DNA of 64,000 nucleotides. It comes from Bacteroidales bacterium (GTDB lineage: Bacteria; Bacteroidota; Bacteroidia; Bacteroidales; UBA1402). Numbering within the stretch: position 1 is the first letter of the stretch; every line of letters starts with the position of its first letter. Position numbers and translations under genes: made by a program. Where the stretch lies: NCBI GenBank assembly GCA_028709215.1, contig JAQVXI010000006.1, positions 1-64,000 of the forward strand. Reading direction: 5' to 3'. The notes below the pieces were generated by a model. The model was not told where the DNA came from and made no database searches. It saw nothing but the letters and a program-made list of their open reading frames with translations. Positions 1-7,373 of this stretch are shown in pieces.

Positions 1-557
1 TCGTAAACGGTTTGAGGAGCCCAGGAACAGTCAATGTCGCCAAGCTCCGGAAAGGCTTTGTCTATTCGGACGATGGTATGTGTCCAATGGATGAGGTCGT
101 ATGATTTCATGAGTACGATGGCGCGGTTGTTGCCCCAACCGTATTTTTCGGCTGGACGTTCAAACTCAGTATCTCGAAATCCTGCACGTTTGCCAAAGGC
201 GTGTAGGTCGGTCATGGCCAAATAAAATGCGCCATCCGGGCCACGAGTGATGTGCGGGTCTCGTACGCCTTTTTGCTCAGCCAATTTGGATCCAATAAAT
301 ATCGGATTGCCTCCATTGATGTCGGTAAAGGTATACCCATCGCTGCTAATAGCCATATATGCCGATTGATCCTGATCTTTAAAATAGACCATTAGGTATC
401 CGGCCAAATCCTTTTCTTGATAAGAGTCGCTTTTTGGTTTTTCTAGTTGTGATACAATCTCAATACCTGTAGTAGACTGGGGATTTTGAGCGTTTAGGGG
501 GTGGGTCAGAAGTAGTCCCAACAAGCCCATTGAGGCTTGATAAAAAGATCGCATCAT
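1..557 (-). CDS. GH43-like secreted glycoside hydrolase, N-terminal part
   Basis: About 185 codons of a gene that runs off the left edge. Translation of the minus strand starts MMRSFYQASMGLLGLLLTHP and ends its signal peptide near LNAQ, so the product is exported. The mature part has five-bladed propeller features of family GH43 (beta-xylosidase/arabinofuranosidase type): a VRDPHI segment with the expected early Asp, GPDGAFYLAMTDL, WGNNRAIVLMKSYDLIHW, and DIDCSWAPQ near the edge. The start could be either of two adjacent ATG codons (557 or 554). A minus-strand -7 box (TATTTTTG, positions 600-607) lies about 45 bp upstream. The substrate cannot be told from this fragment. GH43 assignment is from motif recognition; the pentose polysaccharide role is inferred. 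Confidence 0.75.
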   Translation of the reverse strand, partial: MMRSFYQASMGLLGLLLTHPLNAQNPQSTTGIEIVSQLEKPKSDSYQEKDLAGYLMVYFKDQDQSAYMAISSDGYTFTDINGGNPIFIGSKLAEQKGVRDPHITRGPDGAFYLAMTDLHAFGKRAGFRDTEFERPAEKYGWGNNRAIVLMKSYDLIHWTHTIVRIDKAFPELGDIDCSWAPQTVY

Positions 558-599
558 TCGTTTGTGTTTTAATGTATTATGCTAGGGATGAATTGAAGA

Positions 600-627
600 C
601 AAAAATAGCAAAATCTTTGTACTTTTG
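600..627. promoter_or_regulatory. Divergent -7 boxes between GH43 gene and radical SAM gene
   Basis: Two Bacteroidota-type -7 boxes face away from each other: TATTTTTG on the minus strand at 600-607 (for the GH43 gene) and TACTTTTG on the plus strand at 620-627 (for the radical SAM gene). No convincing -33 TTTG is present at the standard distance for either one. The plus-strand box predicts a transcript start near 633, which sets the radical SAM start codon downstream of it. Confidence 0.6.
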
Positions 628-652
628 CGTTTTCATCGCCGATCGTTTTTTG

Positions 653-2869
653 GTGAGCAAATATAATGAAGTTTTGAACGACATACTCCTTCTTACACCG
701 CCTTTCACACAGCTCAATACGCCCTATCCTGCAACGGTCTATTTGAAAGGATTTCTGAACACCAGAAGCATCCGTAGTTTTCAGATGGATCTGGGTATTG
801 AGGTGATTGGGGTCCTATTCTCATCCAATGGACTTCAGGATCTGTTTGAAGTCGCTTTTCGTATGAATAGGATGCATTCAGCCAATGCAAAACGCATATT
901 TGCGCTAAAAAACGAGTATGTTGCAACCATTGATGCGGTAATTTCCTTTCTTCAGGGGAAGAACGCAACACTGGCAAACAGAATCTGTCGCACAGCTTTT
1001 CTTCCTCAGGCTTCCCGTTTTGATGCGTTGAACGATTTAGACTGGAGTTTCGGTGAAATGGGTTTGCAGGACAAAGCCAAACACCTGGCAACCCTATATC
1101 TGGAGGATCTATCCGATTTTATCGTAGAATGCATTGACGAGGATTTCGGGTTTAGCCGATATGCAGAAAGACTGGGTATGAGTGCCGGCAGTTTTGATGC
1201 CTTGTATGAGCAATTGCTGAAGCCGTGCACGCATTTGGATTTCATAGCGTTGGAGATTCTGGACGCTCGATTGAAAGACGTACAACCCAAAATGGTTGGA
1301 CTTTCGGTTCCGTTCCCCGGAAACGTGTACAGTGCCTTACGGTGTGCACAATACATCAAAAAGAATTATCCCGGTATCAAAGTCGTGATGGGAGGGGGCT
1401 TTCCGAATACAGAACTCCGTCGTTTGTCCGATGTAAGGGTGTTTGAATTTGTCGATTACATCACGCTGGACGATGGGGAGTTGCCTTTGGAGTTGTTGAT
1501 TGCTCATTGTATCCATCCAAATGCGGAGCAGGACGATCTTGTACCGCTGAAACGCACATTTCATCCGAAGGAGGGACACGTCTTCTACAACAATCAATCT
1601 CCACGAAACGATTACAAACAACAGGAATTGGGTATTCCGGATTATTCGGATTTGCCACTCGATGCGTATATTTCCGTCATGGAAGTGACCAACCCCATGC
1701 ACAGTCTTTGGAGCGACGGTCGTTGGAACAAGTTAACCATGGCACACGGCTGTTATTGGGGGAAATGTACGTTTTGTGACGGTTCATTGGACTACATCAA
1801 ACGGTACGAGCCCATTGCGGCTTCGCTGTTGGTGGATCGAATGGAAGAAATCATTGCTCAAACCGGTGAACGGGGTTTTCATTTTGTGGACGAAGCGGCA
1901 CCACCTGCGTTGATGGTCGAATTGGCCTTGGAAATTTTGCGTCGGAAAGTGGTTGTATCCTGGTGGACCAACATCCGATTTGAAAAGCGCTTCACCCGCG
2001 ACGTGTGCCGACTCTTAAAGGCCTCGGGCTGCATTGCCGTGTCCGGAGGCTTGGAGGTCGCTTCGGATCGCCTTTTGGGGCTTATCAACAAAGGAACGAC
2101 GGTACAGCAGGTTGCCGTCGTAGCCCATAATTTTACCCGTGAAGGCATACTGGTACATGCCTATCTGATGTACGGTTTTCCCACCCAAACCGTTCAGGAA
2201 ACGGTGGATAGTCTGGAAATGGTTCGCCAATTATTCGAAAATAATGCAATCCAGTCCGGTTTCTGGCATCATTTCGCCCTGACGGCGCATAGTCCAATTG
2301 GACTCAATCCGTCTGCCTACAATCTTGTTCCGGAAGAAAGCAATCCGTCTTTCGCTCGCAACGATGTTCCCTTTACCGACCGAACCGGTATAGACCATAC
2401 GCTTTTCGGTTTTGGTTTAAAAAAATCACTGCTCAATTTCATGAACGGCATAGGCTTTGACTTGCCCCTGCAGGATTGGTTTGACGTTGCAATTCCCCCT
2501 ACCATTGTTGCAAGGGATTTCATACGGGATTGCATAAATACGCCCACATTGCCACGGTTGGAGCCTTCGTCGCGATTGATTTGGTTGGGTGGTATTCCAG
2601 CATCCCAACCAATAACCGTGACCAAAAAAGGCAAATCCCGTGAAATGCTTCTGTTGACCGTGTACGGTCCTCATCAGACCGCAAACATTCGATTCGAACC
2701 GAGTAAAGGCATCTGGATATACGAGTGCTTGCAGGAGATGCGCGTGGATACACCCTACCGTTTCGCTCAATTTAAAGAGGCCTATGCGCAGATGTTTGAC
2801 GATTTTGATCTATTTTGGTTTTCAAAACCCATGTCCGAATTAAAGGAATGTGGATTGCTTGTTTTATAA
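653..2869 (+). CDS. B12-binding-type radical SAM protein
   Basis: 738 residues from the GTG at 653. The reading frame is open back to 530, but the -7 box at 620-627 lies inside that extension, so the earlier ATG would be upstream of the promoter. Residues about 140-290 resemble a Rossmann-like cobalamin-binding domain (VGLSVPFPGN, KVVMGGGFPNTE), but I see no DxHxxG cobalamin-ligand motif. The radical SAM cluster motif is at residues 367-375, CYWGKCTFC, which has spacing CX4CX2C rather than CX3CX2C. A TIM-barrel-like region follows (GGLEVASDRLLGLINKG). The C-terminal 150 residues are of unknown function. Such proteins use S-adenosylmethionine and a [4Fe-4S] cluster for radical chemistry; the substrate is unknown. 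rluF follows after 12 bp and may be cotranscribed. Confidence 0.75.
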   Translation: MSKYNEVLNDILLLTPPFTQLNTPYPATVYLKGFLNTRSIRSFQMDLGIEVIGVLFSSNGLQDLFEVAFRMNRMHSANAKRIFALKNEYVATIDAVISFLQGKNATLANRICRTAFLPQASRFDALNDLDWSFGEMGLQDKAKHLATLYLEDLSDFIVECIDEDFGFSRYAERLGMSAGSFDALYEQLLKPCTHLDFIALEILDARLKDVQPKMVGLSVPFPGNVYSALRCAQYIKKNYPGIKVVMGGGFPNTELRRLSDVRVFEFVDYITLDDGELPLELLIAHCIHPNAEQDDLVPLKRTFHPKEGHVFYNNQSPRNDYKQQELGIPDYSDLPLDAYISVMEVTNPMHSLWSDGRWNKLTMAHGCYWGKCTFCDGSLDYIKRYEPIAASLLVDRMEEIIAQTGERGFHFVDEAAPPALMVELALEILRRKVVVSWWTNIRFEKRFTRDVCRLLKASGCIAVSGGLEVASDRLLGLINKGTTVQQVAVVAHNFTREGILVHAYLMYGFPTQTVQETVDSLEMVRQLFENNAIQSGFWHHFALTAHSPIGLNPSAYNLVPEESNPSFARNDVPFTDRTGIDHTLFGFGLKKSLLNFMNGIGFDLPLQDWFDVAIPPTIVARDFIRDCINTPTLPRLEPSSRLIWLGGIPASQPITVTKKGKSREMLLLTVYGPHQTANIRFEPSKGIWIYECLQEMRVDTPYRFAQFKEAYAQMFDDFDLFWFSKPMSELKECGLLVL

Positions 2870-2881
2870 ATACGAAACCCC

Positions 2882-3793
2882 ATGCAAAAAGAAACGTTTA
2901 TTCGACTCAATAAATACATCAGCGAAAGTGGACTGTGTTCCCGTCGCGAAGCCGACAAATATATCGCCGACGGGCATGTGTTTATCAATGGTCGTCGTGC
3001 CAGCATTGGCGATCAGGTAAAAGCGGGTGACCGTGTCCGAGTGAGTGGACAGGATATCGAACCCAGAGAACAAGAACACAATATTTTCATTGCATTAAAC
3101 AAGCCGGTAGGTGTTACGTCGACCACAGAAGTCGGTGTACAGAACAATATCGTAGATTATGTAAACTACGGCAAACGCATCTTTCCAATCGGTCGACTGG
3201 ACAAGGACTCTCAGGGGCTTATTTTCCTAACCAACAATGGCGATCTGGTCAACAAGATACTGCGGGCCGGCAACAACCACGAAAAGGAATACGTGGTAAC
3301 GGTGGATAAGCCACTGACCGAGGAGGCGATCAAGGGGATGAGTGGAGGGGTCCCGATGTTGGGGGTCAATACCCGCAAGTGCAAAATTGTTCAGGAAGCG
3401 CCCAATCGATTTCGGGTGATTCTCGTTCAAGGCCTGAATCGTCAGATCCGCCGGATGTGCGAACACTATGGCTACGAAGTAACCAAATTGGAACGGGTGC
3501 GCATCATGAATGTGGATCTGAAAGGGTTGCCGTTGGGTGACTGGAGAGAGTTGACTGAGCAAGAGATGGAGACCATTTATGCGATGATCGAAGACTCTAC
3601 TTCTGAGCACCTTAAAAAGCCCAAAAAGCCAGCGACTAAAAAACCTGTCCATGCCAATAAAGATATGCGGGGATCTCAAAATCCGGCTCAGAAACCCAAA
3701 AAACCGGCTGCGTCCCAAAAACAACAGCATGGTTCGGTATCGGGAAGAAAAGTATCCAGAAATGCCGCACCGAGAAAAAGAGGACGTTCCTAG
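2882..3793 (+). CDS. rluF: 23S rRNA pseudouridine synthase RluF
   Basis: 303 residues. An N-terminal S4 RNA-binding domain (about residues 7-65; [20 protein letters not shown]) precedes the RluB/E/F-type catalytic domain. The catalytic Asp is D107 in [19 protein letters not shown]. The sequence through this motif and [16 protein letters not shown] resembles E. coli RluF, which converts U2604 of 23S rRNA to pseudouridine, so RluF is preferred over RluB. The last 60 residues form a Lys/Pro/Ala-rich basic tail, common in Bacteroidota versions and probably RNA-binding. It lies 12 bp after the radical SAM gene with no promoter seen between, so it is probably second in an operon. Confidence 0.9.
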   Translation: MQKETFIRLNKYISESGLCSRREADKYIADGHVFINGRRASIGDQVKAGDRVRVSGQDIEPREQEHNIFIALNKPVGVTSTTEVGVQNNIVDYVNYGKRIFPIGRLDKDSQGLIFLTNNGDLVNKILRAGNNHEKEYVVTVDKPLTEEAIKGMSGGVPMLGVNTRKCKIVQEAPNRFRVILVQGLNRQIRRMCEHYGYEVTKLERVRIMNVDLKGLPLGDWRELTEQEMETIYAMIEDSTSEHLKKPKKPATKKPVHANKDMRGSQNPAQKPKKPAASQKQQHGSVSGRKVSRNAAPRKRGRS

Positions 3794-3825
3794 TCGATCT
3801 CTGTGATCCAGTGGTGTAAAACAAC

Positions 3826-3850
3826 AAAGCCTCCTGGAATGGGAGGCTTT
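3826..3850 (-). terminator. Terminator of the structured RNA, possibly shared with rluF
   Basis: A perfect 9-bp stem, AAAGCCTCC / GGAGGCTTT, with a 7-base loop. On the minus strand it is followed by TTTGTTGTTTT, so it works best for the RNA gene at 3826-4046. On the plus strand it sits 33 bp after the rluF stop and could serve that gene too, though only three T follow. Confidence 0.75.
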
Positions 3851-4046
3851 GCGTTATGGGAAGAAGTCGCATCAATGAGATATGTGAAACTCCGGTTGAC
3901 AGGATTTGAGTGCCGGCTTCCTTTGTAATCCGCTGCGCTTGCGCGATCCTTTCGGATTTGCGGCCCGCCATTGTCGGCCTGAGCGTTGTCTCGGTGTTCT
4001 TGAAAAAATTTGATGAGTCTACCAATCAATGTTGACACGACTTCCA
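3826..4046 (-). ncRNA. Structured small RNA downstream of rplT (Bacteroidales-1 / 6S RNA candidate)
   Basis: A ~220-nt transcription unit with no convincing protein. It has a canonical promoter (4051-4081) at its 5' side and a hairpin terminator at 3826-3850. The predicted ends pair: GAAGTCG near the 5' end (4038-4044) with CGACTTC just before the terminator (3863-3869). CATCAA/TTGATG can add to this. The centre (about 3920-3966) folds as CCGC...GCGG enclosing an ATCC-GAAA-GGAT hairpin and a GCGC/GCGC hairpin, followed by a CCGG...CCGG stem. From memory, the Bacteroidales-1 RNA motif occurs downstream of L20 genes in this order, is bounded by this promoter type and a terminator, and was proposed to be 6S RNA. 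The location fits exactly. Family identity is inferred from context, not alignment. Confidence 0.6.
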
Positions 4047-4050
4047 TGAG

Positions 4051-4081
4051 CAAATATACAAAAAAGTTTGGAAATAGCAAA
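4051..4081 (-). promoter_or_regulatory. Consensus Bacteroidota promoter for the structured RNA
   Basis: On the minus strand: -33 TTTG (complement of 4078-4081), exactly 19 bp spacer, then -7 TATATTTG (complement of 4051-4058). This is one of the two best promoter matches in the window. It starts just after the rplT terminator and points at 3826-4046, with transcription predicted to start near 4045. Confidence 0.8.
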
Positions 4082-4082
4082 T

Positions 4083-4108
4083 AAAAAGCCCCGGTTTTCA
4101 CCGAGGCC
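4083..4108 (-). terminator. Terminator of the thrS-infC-rpmI-rplT operon
   Basis: On the minus strand, CCTCGGT-GAAA-ACCGGGG forms a GNRA-like tetraloop hairpin followed by CTTTTT. It lies 27 bp downstream of the rplT stop and directly upstream of the promoter for the structured RNA, so it separates the two transcripts. Confidence 0.8.
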
Positions 4109-4134
4109 TATATTTTATGCAAAAGGAGCGTAGC

Positions 4135-4485
4135 TTATGCGTTTTTTGCTTGATTGACAATGGCTTTGAACGCTTGAGGTTCGTTCATGGCCAAATCGGC
4201 AAGCACTTTGCGGTTGATTTCGATGCCGGCTTTGTGCAAAGCACCCATCAAACGGCTATAAGACATACCTTCCAAACGGGCAGCTGCGTTGATGCGTTGG
4301 ATCCAAAGTGCGCGAAACTCGCGTTTTTTGGCCTTACGGTCGCGGTAGGCATACTGCATACCTTTTTCCCATGTGTTTTTAGCAACGGTCCAAACATTCT
4401 TTCTGGATCCGAAATAACCCCTGGTCAGGGACAACACTTTTTTTCTTCTTGCCCTTGAGGCAACATGATTTACTGATCTTGGCAT
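4135..4485 (-). CDS. rplT: 50S ribosomal protein L20
   Basis: 116 residues, full length for L20. The basic N-terminus ([20 protein letters not shown]) and the region [20 protein letters not shown], then [20 protein letters not shown], are typical of this early-assembly 23S rRNA-binding protein of the large subunit. It is the last gene of the thrS-infC-rpmI-rplT operon, about 97 bp after rpmI. In many bacteria L20 or its mRNA leader controls this operon; I do not see an obvious mimic of the rRNA site here. Terminators and the structured RNA follow. Confidence 0.97.
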   Translation of the reverse strand: MPRSVNHVASRARRKKVLSLTRGYFGSRKNVWTVAKNTWEKGMQYAYRDRKAKKREFRALWIQRINAAARLEGMSYSRLMGALHKAGIEINRKVLADLAMNEPQAFKAIVNQAKNA

Positions 4486-4582
4486 TTTGTTTCTTTTTTT
4501 TGAATGCTAGCGCCATTCTTCACAGATGAACTTGAGAGCTAGGGCATTCGGTTAAAATGAATTGTTTTGTAAGCGGACGAAA

Positions 4583-4780
4583 TTACTTCAATCCCAACAG
4601 GAATTTTACGTTGTTCTCGTCAGACTTGTCTACCATGCCCATGTGGGTAAGGTTGCGTTTTTGTTTGGTCGTTTTCTTGGTCAAGATGTGACTTTTGAAC
4701 GCATGTTTACGCTTGATTTTACCTGTTCCGGTAAGGGTGAACCTTTTTTTCGAACCGGAATTAGTTTTCATCTTTGGCAT
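4583..4780 (-). CDS. rpmI: 50S ribosomal protein L35
   Basis: 65 residues, the usual length. The sequence [20 protein letters not shown], then the basic stretch [20 protein letters not shown], identifies L35, a small highly basic protein of the large ribosomal subunit. Its ATG lies inside the 3' end of infC, so the two genes overlap by 20 bases in different frames, which suggests translational coupling. rplT follows. Confidence 0.97.
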   Translation of the reverse strand: MPKMKTNSGSKKRFTLTGTGKIKRKHAFKSHILTKKTTKQKRNLTHMGMVDKSDENNVKFLLGLK

Positions 4781-5357
4781 CTTTCTCTTTTTTAGAATTT
4801 GTAACTGGTTTATTGTTGCTTGGAGCCGGTGCTGCCTTTTTCTTGGGCGCGAGCATGATGATCATGCGCTTGCCTTCCAAAACCGGCATGTTCTCCACTT
4901 TTCCGTAATCTTCCAGGTCGTTGGCAAATCGAAGCAACAAGACTTCTCCTTGTTCTTTAAAAAGAATCGAACGACCCTTAAAAAATACATACGCCTTGAC
5001 TTTAGAACCTTCTTCCAAGAAGGACTTGGCATGCTTCAACTTAAAGTTGTAGTCGTGTTCGTCCGTCTGGGGTCCGAAGCGGATTTCCTTAAGGATAATC
5101 TTTGTGGCCTTGGCTTTTTGTTCTTTTTGACGCTTCTTCTGTTGATAAAGGAACTTTTGATAATCGGTGATTTTGCAAACAGGCGGTTCAGCATTGGGTG
5201 AGATTTCAACCAGGTCTAGTTGTTGTTGCTCGGCCATTGCCAACGCCTGATGCGTAGGATACACACCTTGCTCAATGTTGTCACCAACCAGTCGAACCTC
5301 TTTGACCCGGATGCGTTCGTTGATCCGGTATTGCATTTTTATATCGTCTCTTCTCAT
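4761..5357 (-). CDS. infC: Translation initiation factor IF-3
   Basis: 198 residues. IF-3 binds the 30S subunit, prevents premature 50S joining and checks the initiator tRNA and start codon. The N-terminal domain contains [19 protein letters not shown] and [20 protein letters not shown]. The linker is Lys/Gln-rich, and the C-terminal domain contains [20 protein letters not shown] charged tail of about 25 residues ([10 protein letters not shown] end) goes beyond the E. coli length, as in other Bacteroidota. The seven residues before MQYRINER make the start at 5357 or 5336 possible. The gene follows thrS by 10 bp and overlaps rpmI. Confidence 0.96.
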   Translation of the reverse strand: MRRDDIKMQYRINERIRVKEVRLVGDNIEQGVYPTHQALAMAEQQQLDLVEISPNAEPPVCKITDYQKFLYQQKKRQKEQKAKATKIILKEIRFGPQTDEHDYNFKLKHAKSFLEEGSKVKAYVFFKGRSILFKEQGEVLLLRFANDLEDYGKVENMPVLEGKRMIIMLAPKKKAAPAPSNNKPVTNSKKEKDAKDEN

Positions 5358-5367
5358 TCAGATGATT

Positions 5368-7308
5368 TTACCATGTTGTCATCATTTGTTTTACTTCGTC
5401 AGCTAAAAGCGCGGCAAAGGTAGTGAATTTCATTGAACCTTTATCACCTTCGCCCTGTTTTCTTACAGAAACTTCTTGTTTTTCTGCTTCTTGCTCTCCA
5501 ACAATCAGCATATAGGGGATTCGTTTTACTTCGTTGTCGCGGATTTTCCGACCGATTTTTTCGTTTCGGTCATCGACCAGGCAGCGAATGTCGTTTTCTT
5601 TCAGATATTCGGCCACTTGATTGGCATACTCGTTTGATTTTTCACTCACGGGCAACACCACCACCTGATCGGGTGTCAGCCACAAGGGGAACTTACCGGC
5701 CGTATGTTCAATCAGTACGGCGACAAAACGTTCCATCGAACCAAACGGAGCCCGGTGAATCATGATGGGGCGGTGTTTCTGGTTGTCGGCACCGACGTAC
5801 TCCAAATTGAAGCGTTCAGGCAGGTTGTAATCGACCTGAATCGTGCCAAGCTGCCAGCGGCGTCCCAATGCATCTTTGACCATAAAGTCCAGTTTGGGGC
5901 CGTAAAAAGCGGCCTCGCCCAACTCAACGCGGGCATTCAGTCCTTTTTCCTGACAGGCTTCAACGATGGCACTTTCCGATTTTTCCCAGTTTTCGTCGCT
6001 ACCGATGTATTTTTCTTTGTTACTGGGGTCGCGAAGCGAAATCTGTGCCTCAAAATTCTCAAAATTTAATGCCTTAAAGATGATGAAGATGATGTCCATC
6101 ACCTTCAAAAACTCATCTTTCAGCTGATCCGGACGGCAGAAAATGTGTGCATCGTCCTGGGTAAAGCTGCGTACACGCGTCAATCCGTGCAATTCTCCAC
6201 TCTGCTCGTAGCGATAGACCGTACCAAATTCCGCATAACGGATGGGAAGATCTTTGTAGGAGTGGGGCTTGAACTTGTAAATCTCGCAGTGGTGCGGACA
6301 GTTCATGGGTTTCAGCAAATACGTTTCTCCTTCTTCCGGTGTCGAAATGGGTTGGAACGAATCCTTTCCGTATTTGGCAAAGTGTCCGGAGGTTACGTAC
6401 AATTCCTTTTGTCCGATGTGCGGTGTGATGACCTGTTCGTAGCCGAATTTCTTTTGAATCATCTTCAAAAATTCCTCCAGTTTCAGACGCAACGCCGTTC
6501 CGCGGGGCATCCAAATGGGCAAACCCTTGCCAACCGTGTCGCTGAACATAAACAACTCCAATTCACGGCCGATTTTGCGGTGGTCGCGTTTTTTTGCTTC
6601 CTCCAGCAAAACCAGGTATTCGTCCAGCTGTTTCTTTTTCGGGAAGGTAATGCCGTATATACGCGTCAATTGCTTGCGTTTTTCGTCACCTCTCCAATAC
6701 GCACCCGCTACCGAAAGTAGCTTGATGGCCTTGATGGGCTCGGTGGTCACCAGGTGCGGACCGCGGCACAGGTCGGTAAAATCACCTTGTGTATAGGTCG
6801 TAATGCTACCGTCTTCCAATTCCGAGATCAATTCAACCTTGTAGCTCTCGCTGCGGTTGCCGAAAAACTCCAGCGCTTCCATCTTGCGAATGCTTTGACG
6901 GACAATGGGGCTTTTTTTTGCGGCCAACTCGATCATCTTGGCTTCGATGGTTGGTAAGTCGCTTTCGCGAATGGGCGTTTCTCCCGGATCTACATCGTAG
7001 TAAAAACCGTTTTCGATGGCCGGACCAATGCCGAACTGTATGCCTGGATATAGGATTTGAAGGGCTTCTGCAAGTAAATGCGCAGAGGAATGCCAAAAGG
7101 CATGCTTGCCTTCTGCATCGTCCCATTTGAGCAGTTGGATGCTTGCATCGTCGGTGATGGGGCGGTTCATTTCAACCGTTTGACCATCGATCGATGCGGC
7201 CAGGCAATCCTGCGCCAATCGGGGGCTGATGCCCTCGGCTACTTGAAATGGAGTGGTTCCGCTTGGGTACTCCCGCACGGATCCATCCGGGAAACTGAGT
7301 TTTATCAT
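5368..7308 (-). CDS. thrS: Threonyl-tRNA synthetase
   Basis: 646 residues, full length. It charges tRNA-Thr with threonine. Order: TGS domain (residues 1-60, [15 protein letters not shown]), the editing SAD domain ([20 protein letters not shown]; HxxxH and later Cys/His ligands), the class II catalytic core (motif 2 region [18 protein letters not shown], zinc ligand Cys in MNCPHHCE, motif 3 [11 protein letters not shown]), and the C-terminal anticodon-binding domain. First gene of the thrS-infC-rpmI-rplT operon. Its promoter overlaps the mfd stop codon. Confidence 0.97.
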   Translation of the reverse strand: MIKLSFPDGSVREYPSGTTPFQVAEGISPRLAQDCLAASIDGQTVEMNRPITDDASIQLLKWDDAEGKHAFWHSSAHLLAEALQILYPGIQFGIGPAIENGFYYDVDPGETPIRESDLPTIEAKMIELAAKKSPIVRQSIRKMEALEFFGNRSESYKVELISELEDGSITTYTQGDFTDLCRGPHLVTTEPIKAIKLLSVAGAYWRGDEKRKQLTRIYGITFPKKKQLDEYLVLLEEAKKRDHRKIGRELELFMFSDTVGKGLPIWMPRGTALRLKLEEFLKMIQKKFGYEQVITPHIGQKELYVTSGHFAKYGKDSFQPISTPEEGETYLLKPMNCPHHCEIYKFKPHSYKDLPIRYAEFGTVYRYEQSGELHGLTRVRSFTQDDAHIFCRPDQLKDEFLKVMDIIFIIFKALNFENFEAQISLRDPSNKEKYIGSDENWEKSESAIVEACQEKGLNARVELGEAAFYGPKLDFMVKDALGRRWQLGTIQVDYNLPERFNLEYVGADNQKHRPIMIHRAPFGSMERFVAVLIEHTAGKFPLWLTPDQVVVLPVSEKSNEYANQVAEYLKENDIRCLVDDRNEKIGRKIRDNEVKRIPYMLIVGEQEAEKQEVSVRKQGEGDKGSMKFTTFAALLADEVKQMMTTW

Positions 7309-7342
7309 TATCGTAGGTTTGTGCTTTTTGCAAATTAACGAA

Positions 7343-7373
7343 CAAAGTTACTGCATTAATTCGAGTTGAACAA
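7343..7373 (-). promoter_or_regulatory. Promoter of the thrS operon
   Basis: Minus strand -7 box TAACTTTG (complement of 7343-7350) with TTG (complement of 7371-7373) 20 bp upstream. Predicted start is near 7337, leaving a leader of about 29 nt before thrS. The TAA of the -7 box is also the mfd stop codon, so the promoter is embedded in the end of the upstream gene. Confidence 0.65.

Noticed and set aside
34..225. 63-codon plus-strand frame at the left edge
   Set aside because: It lies antisense to the GH43 gene, which has a signal peptide and family motifs.
3850..4010. A tRNA in the rplT-rluF gap
   Set aside because: Fragments look like D- and T-arm sequences (ACTCAAATCC), but no 7-bp acceptor or anticodon arm can be drawn. 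A structured RNA of another type explains it better.
3790..4101. Small protein gene on the minus strand downstream of rplT
   Set aside because: A frame of ~85 codons from the ATG near 4047 exists, but it runs through stems and the terminator, and the product resembles no family.
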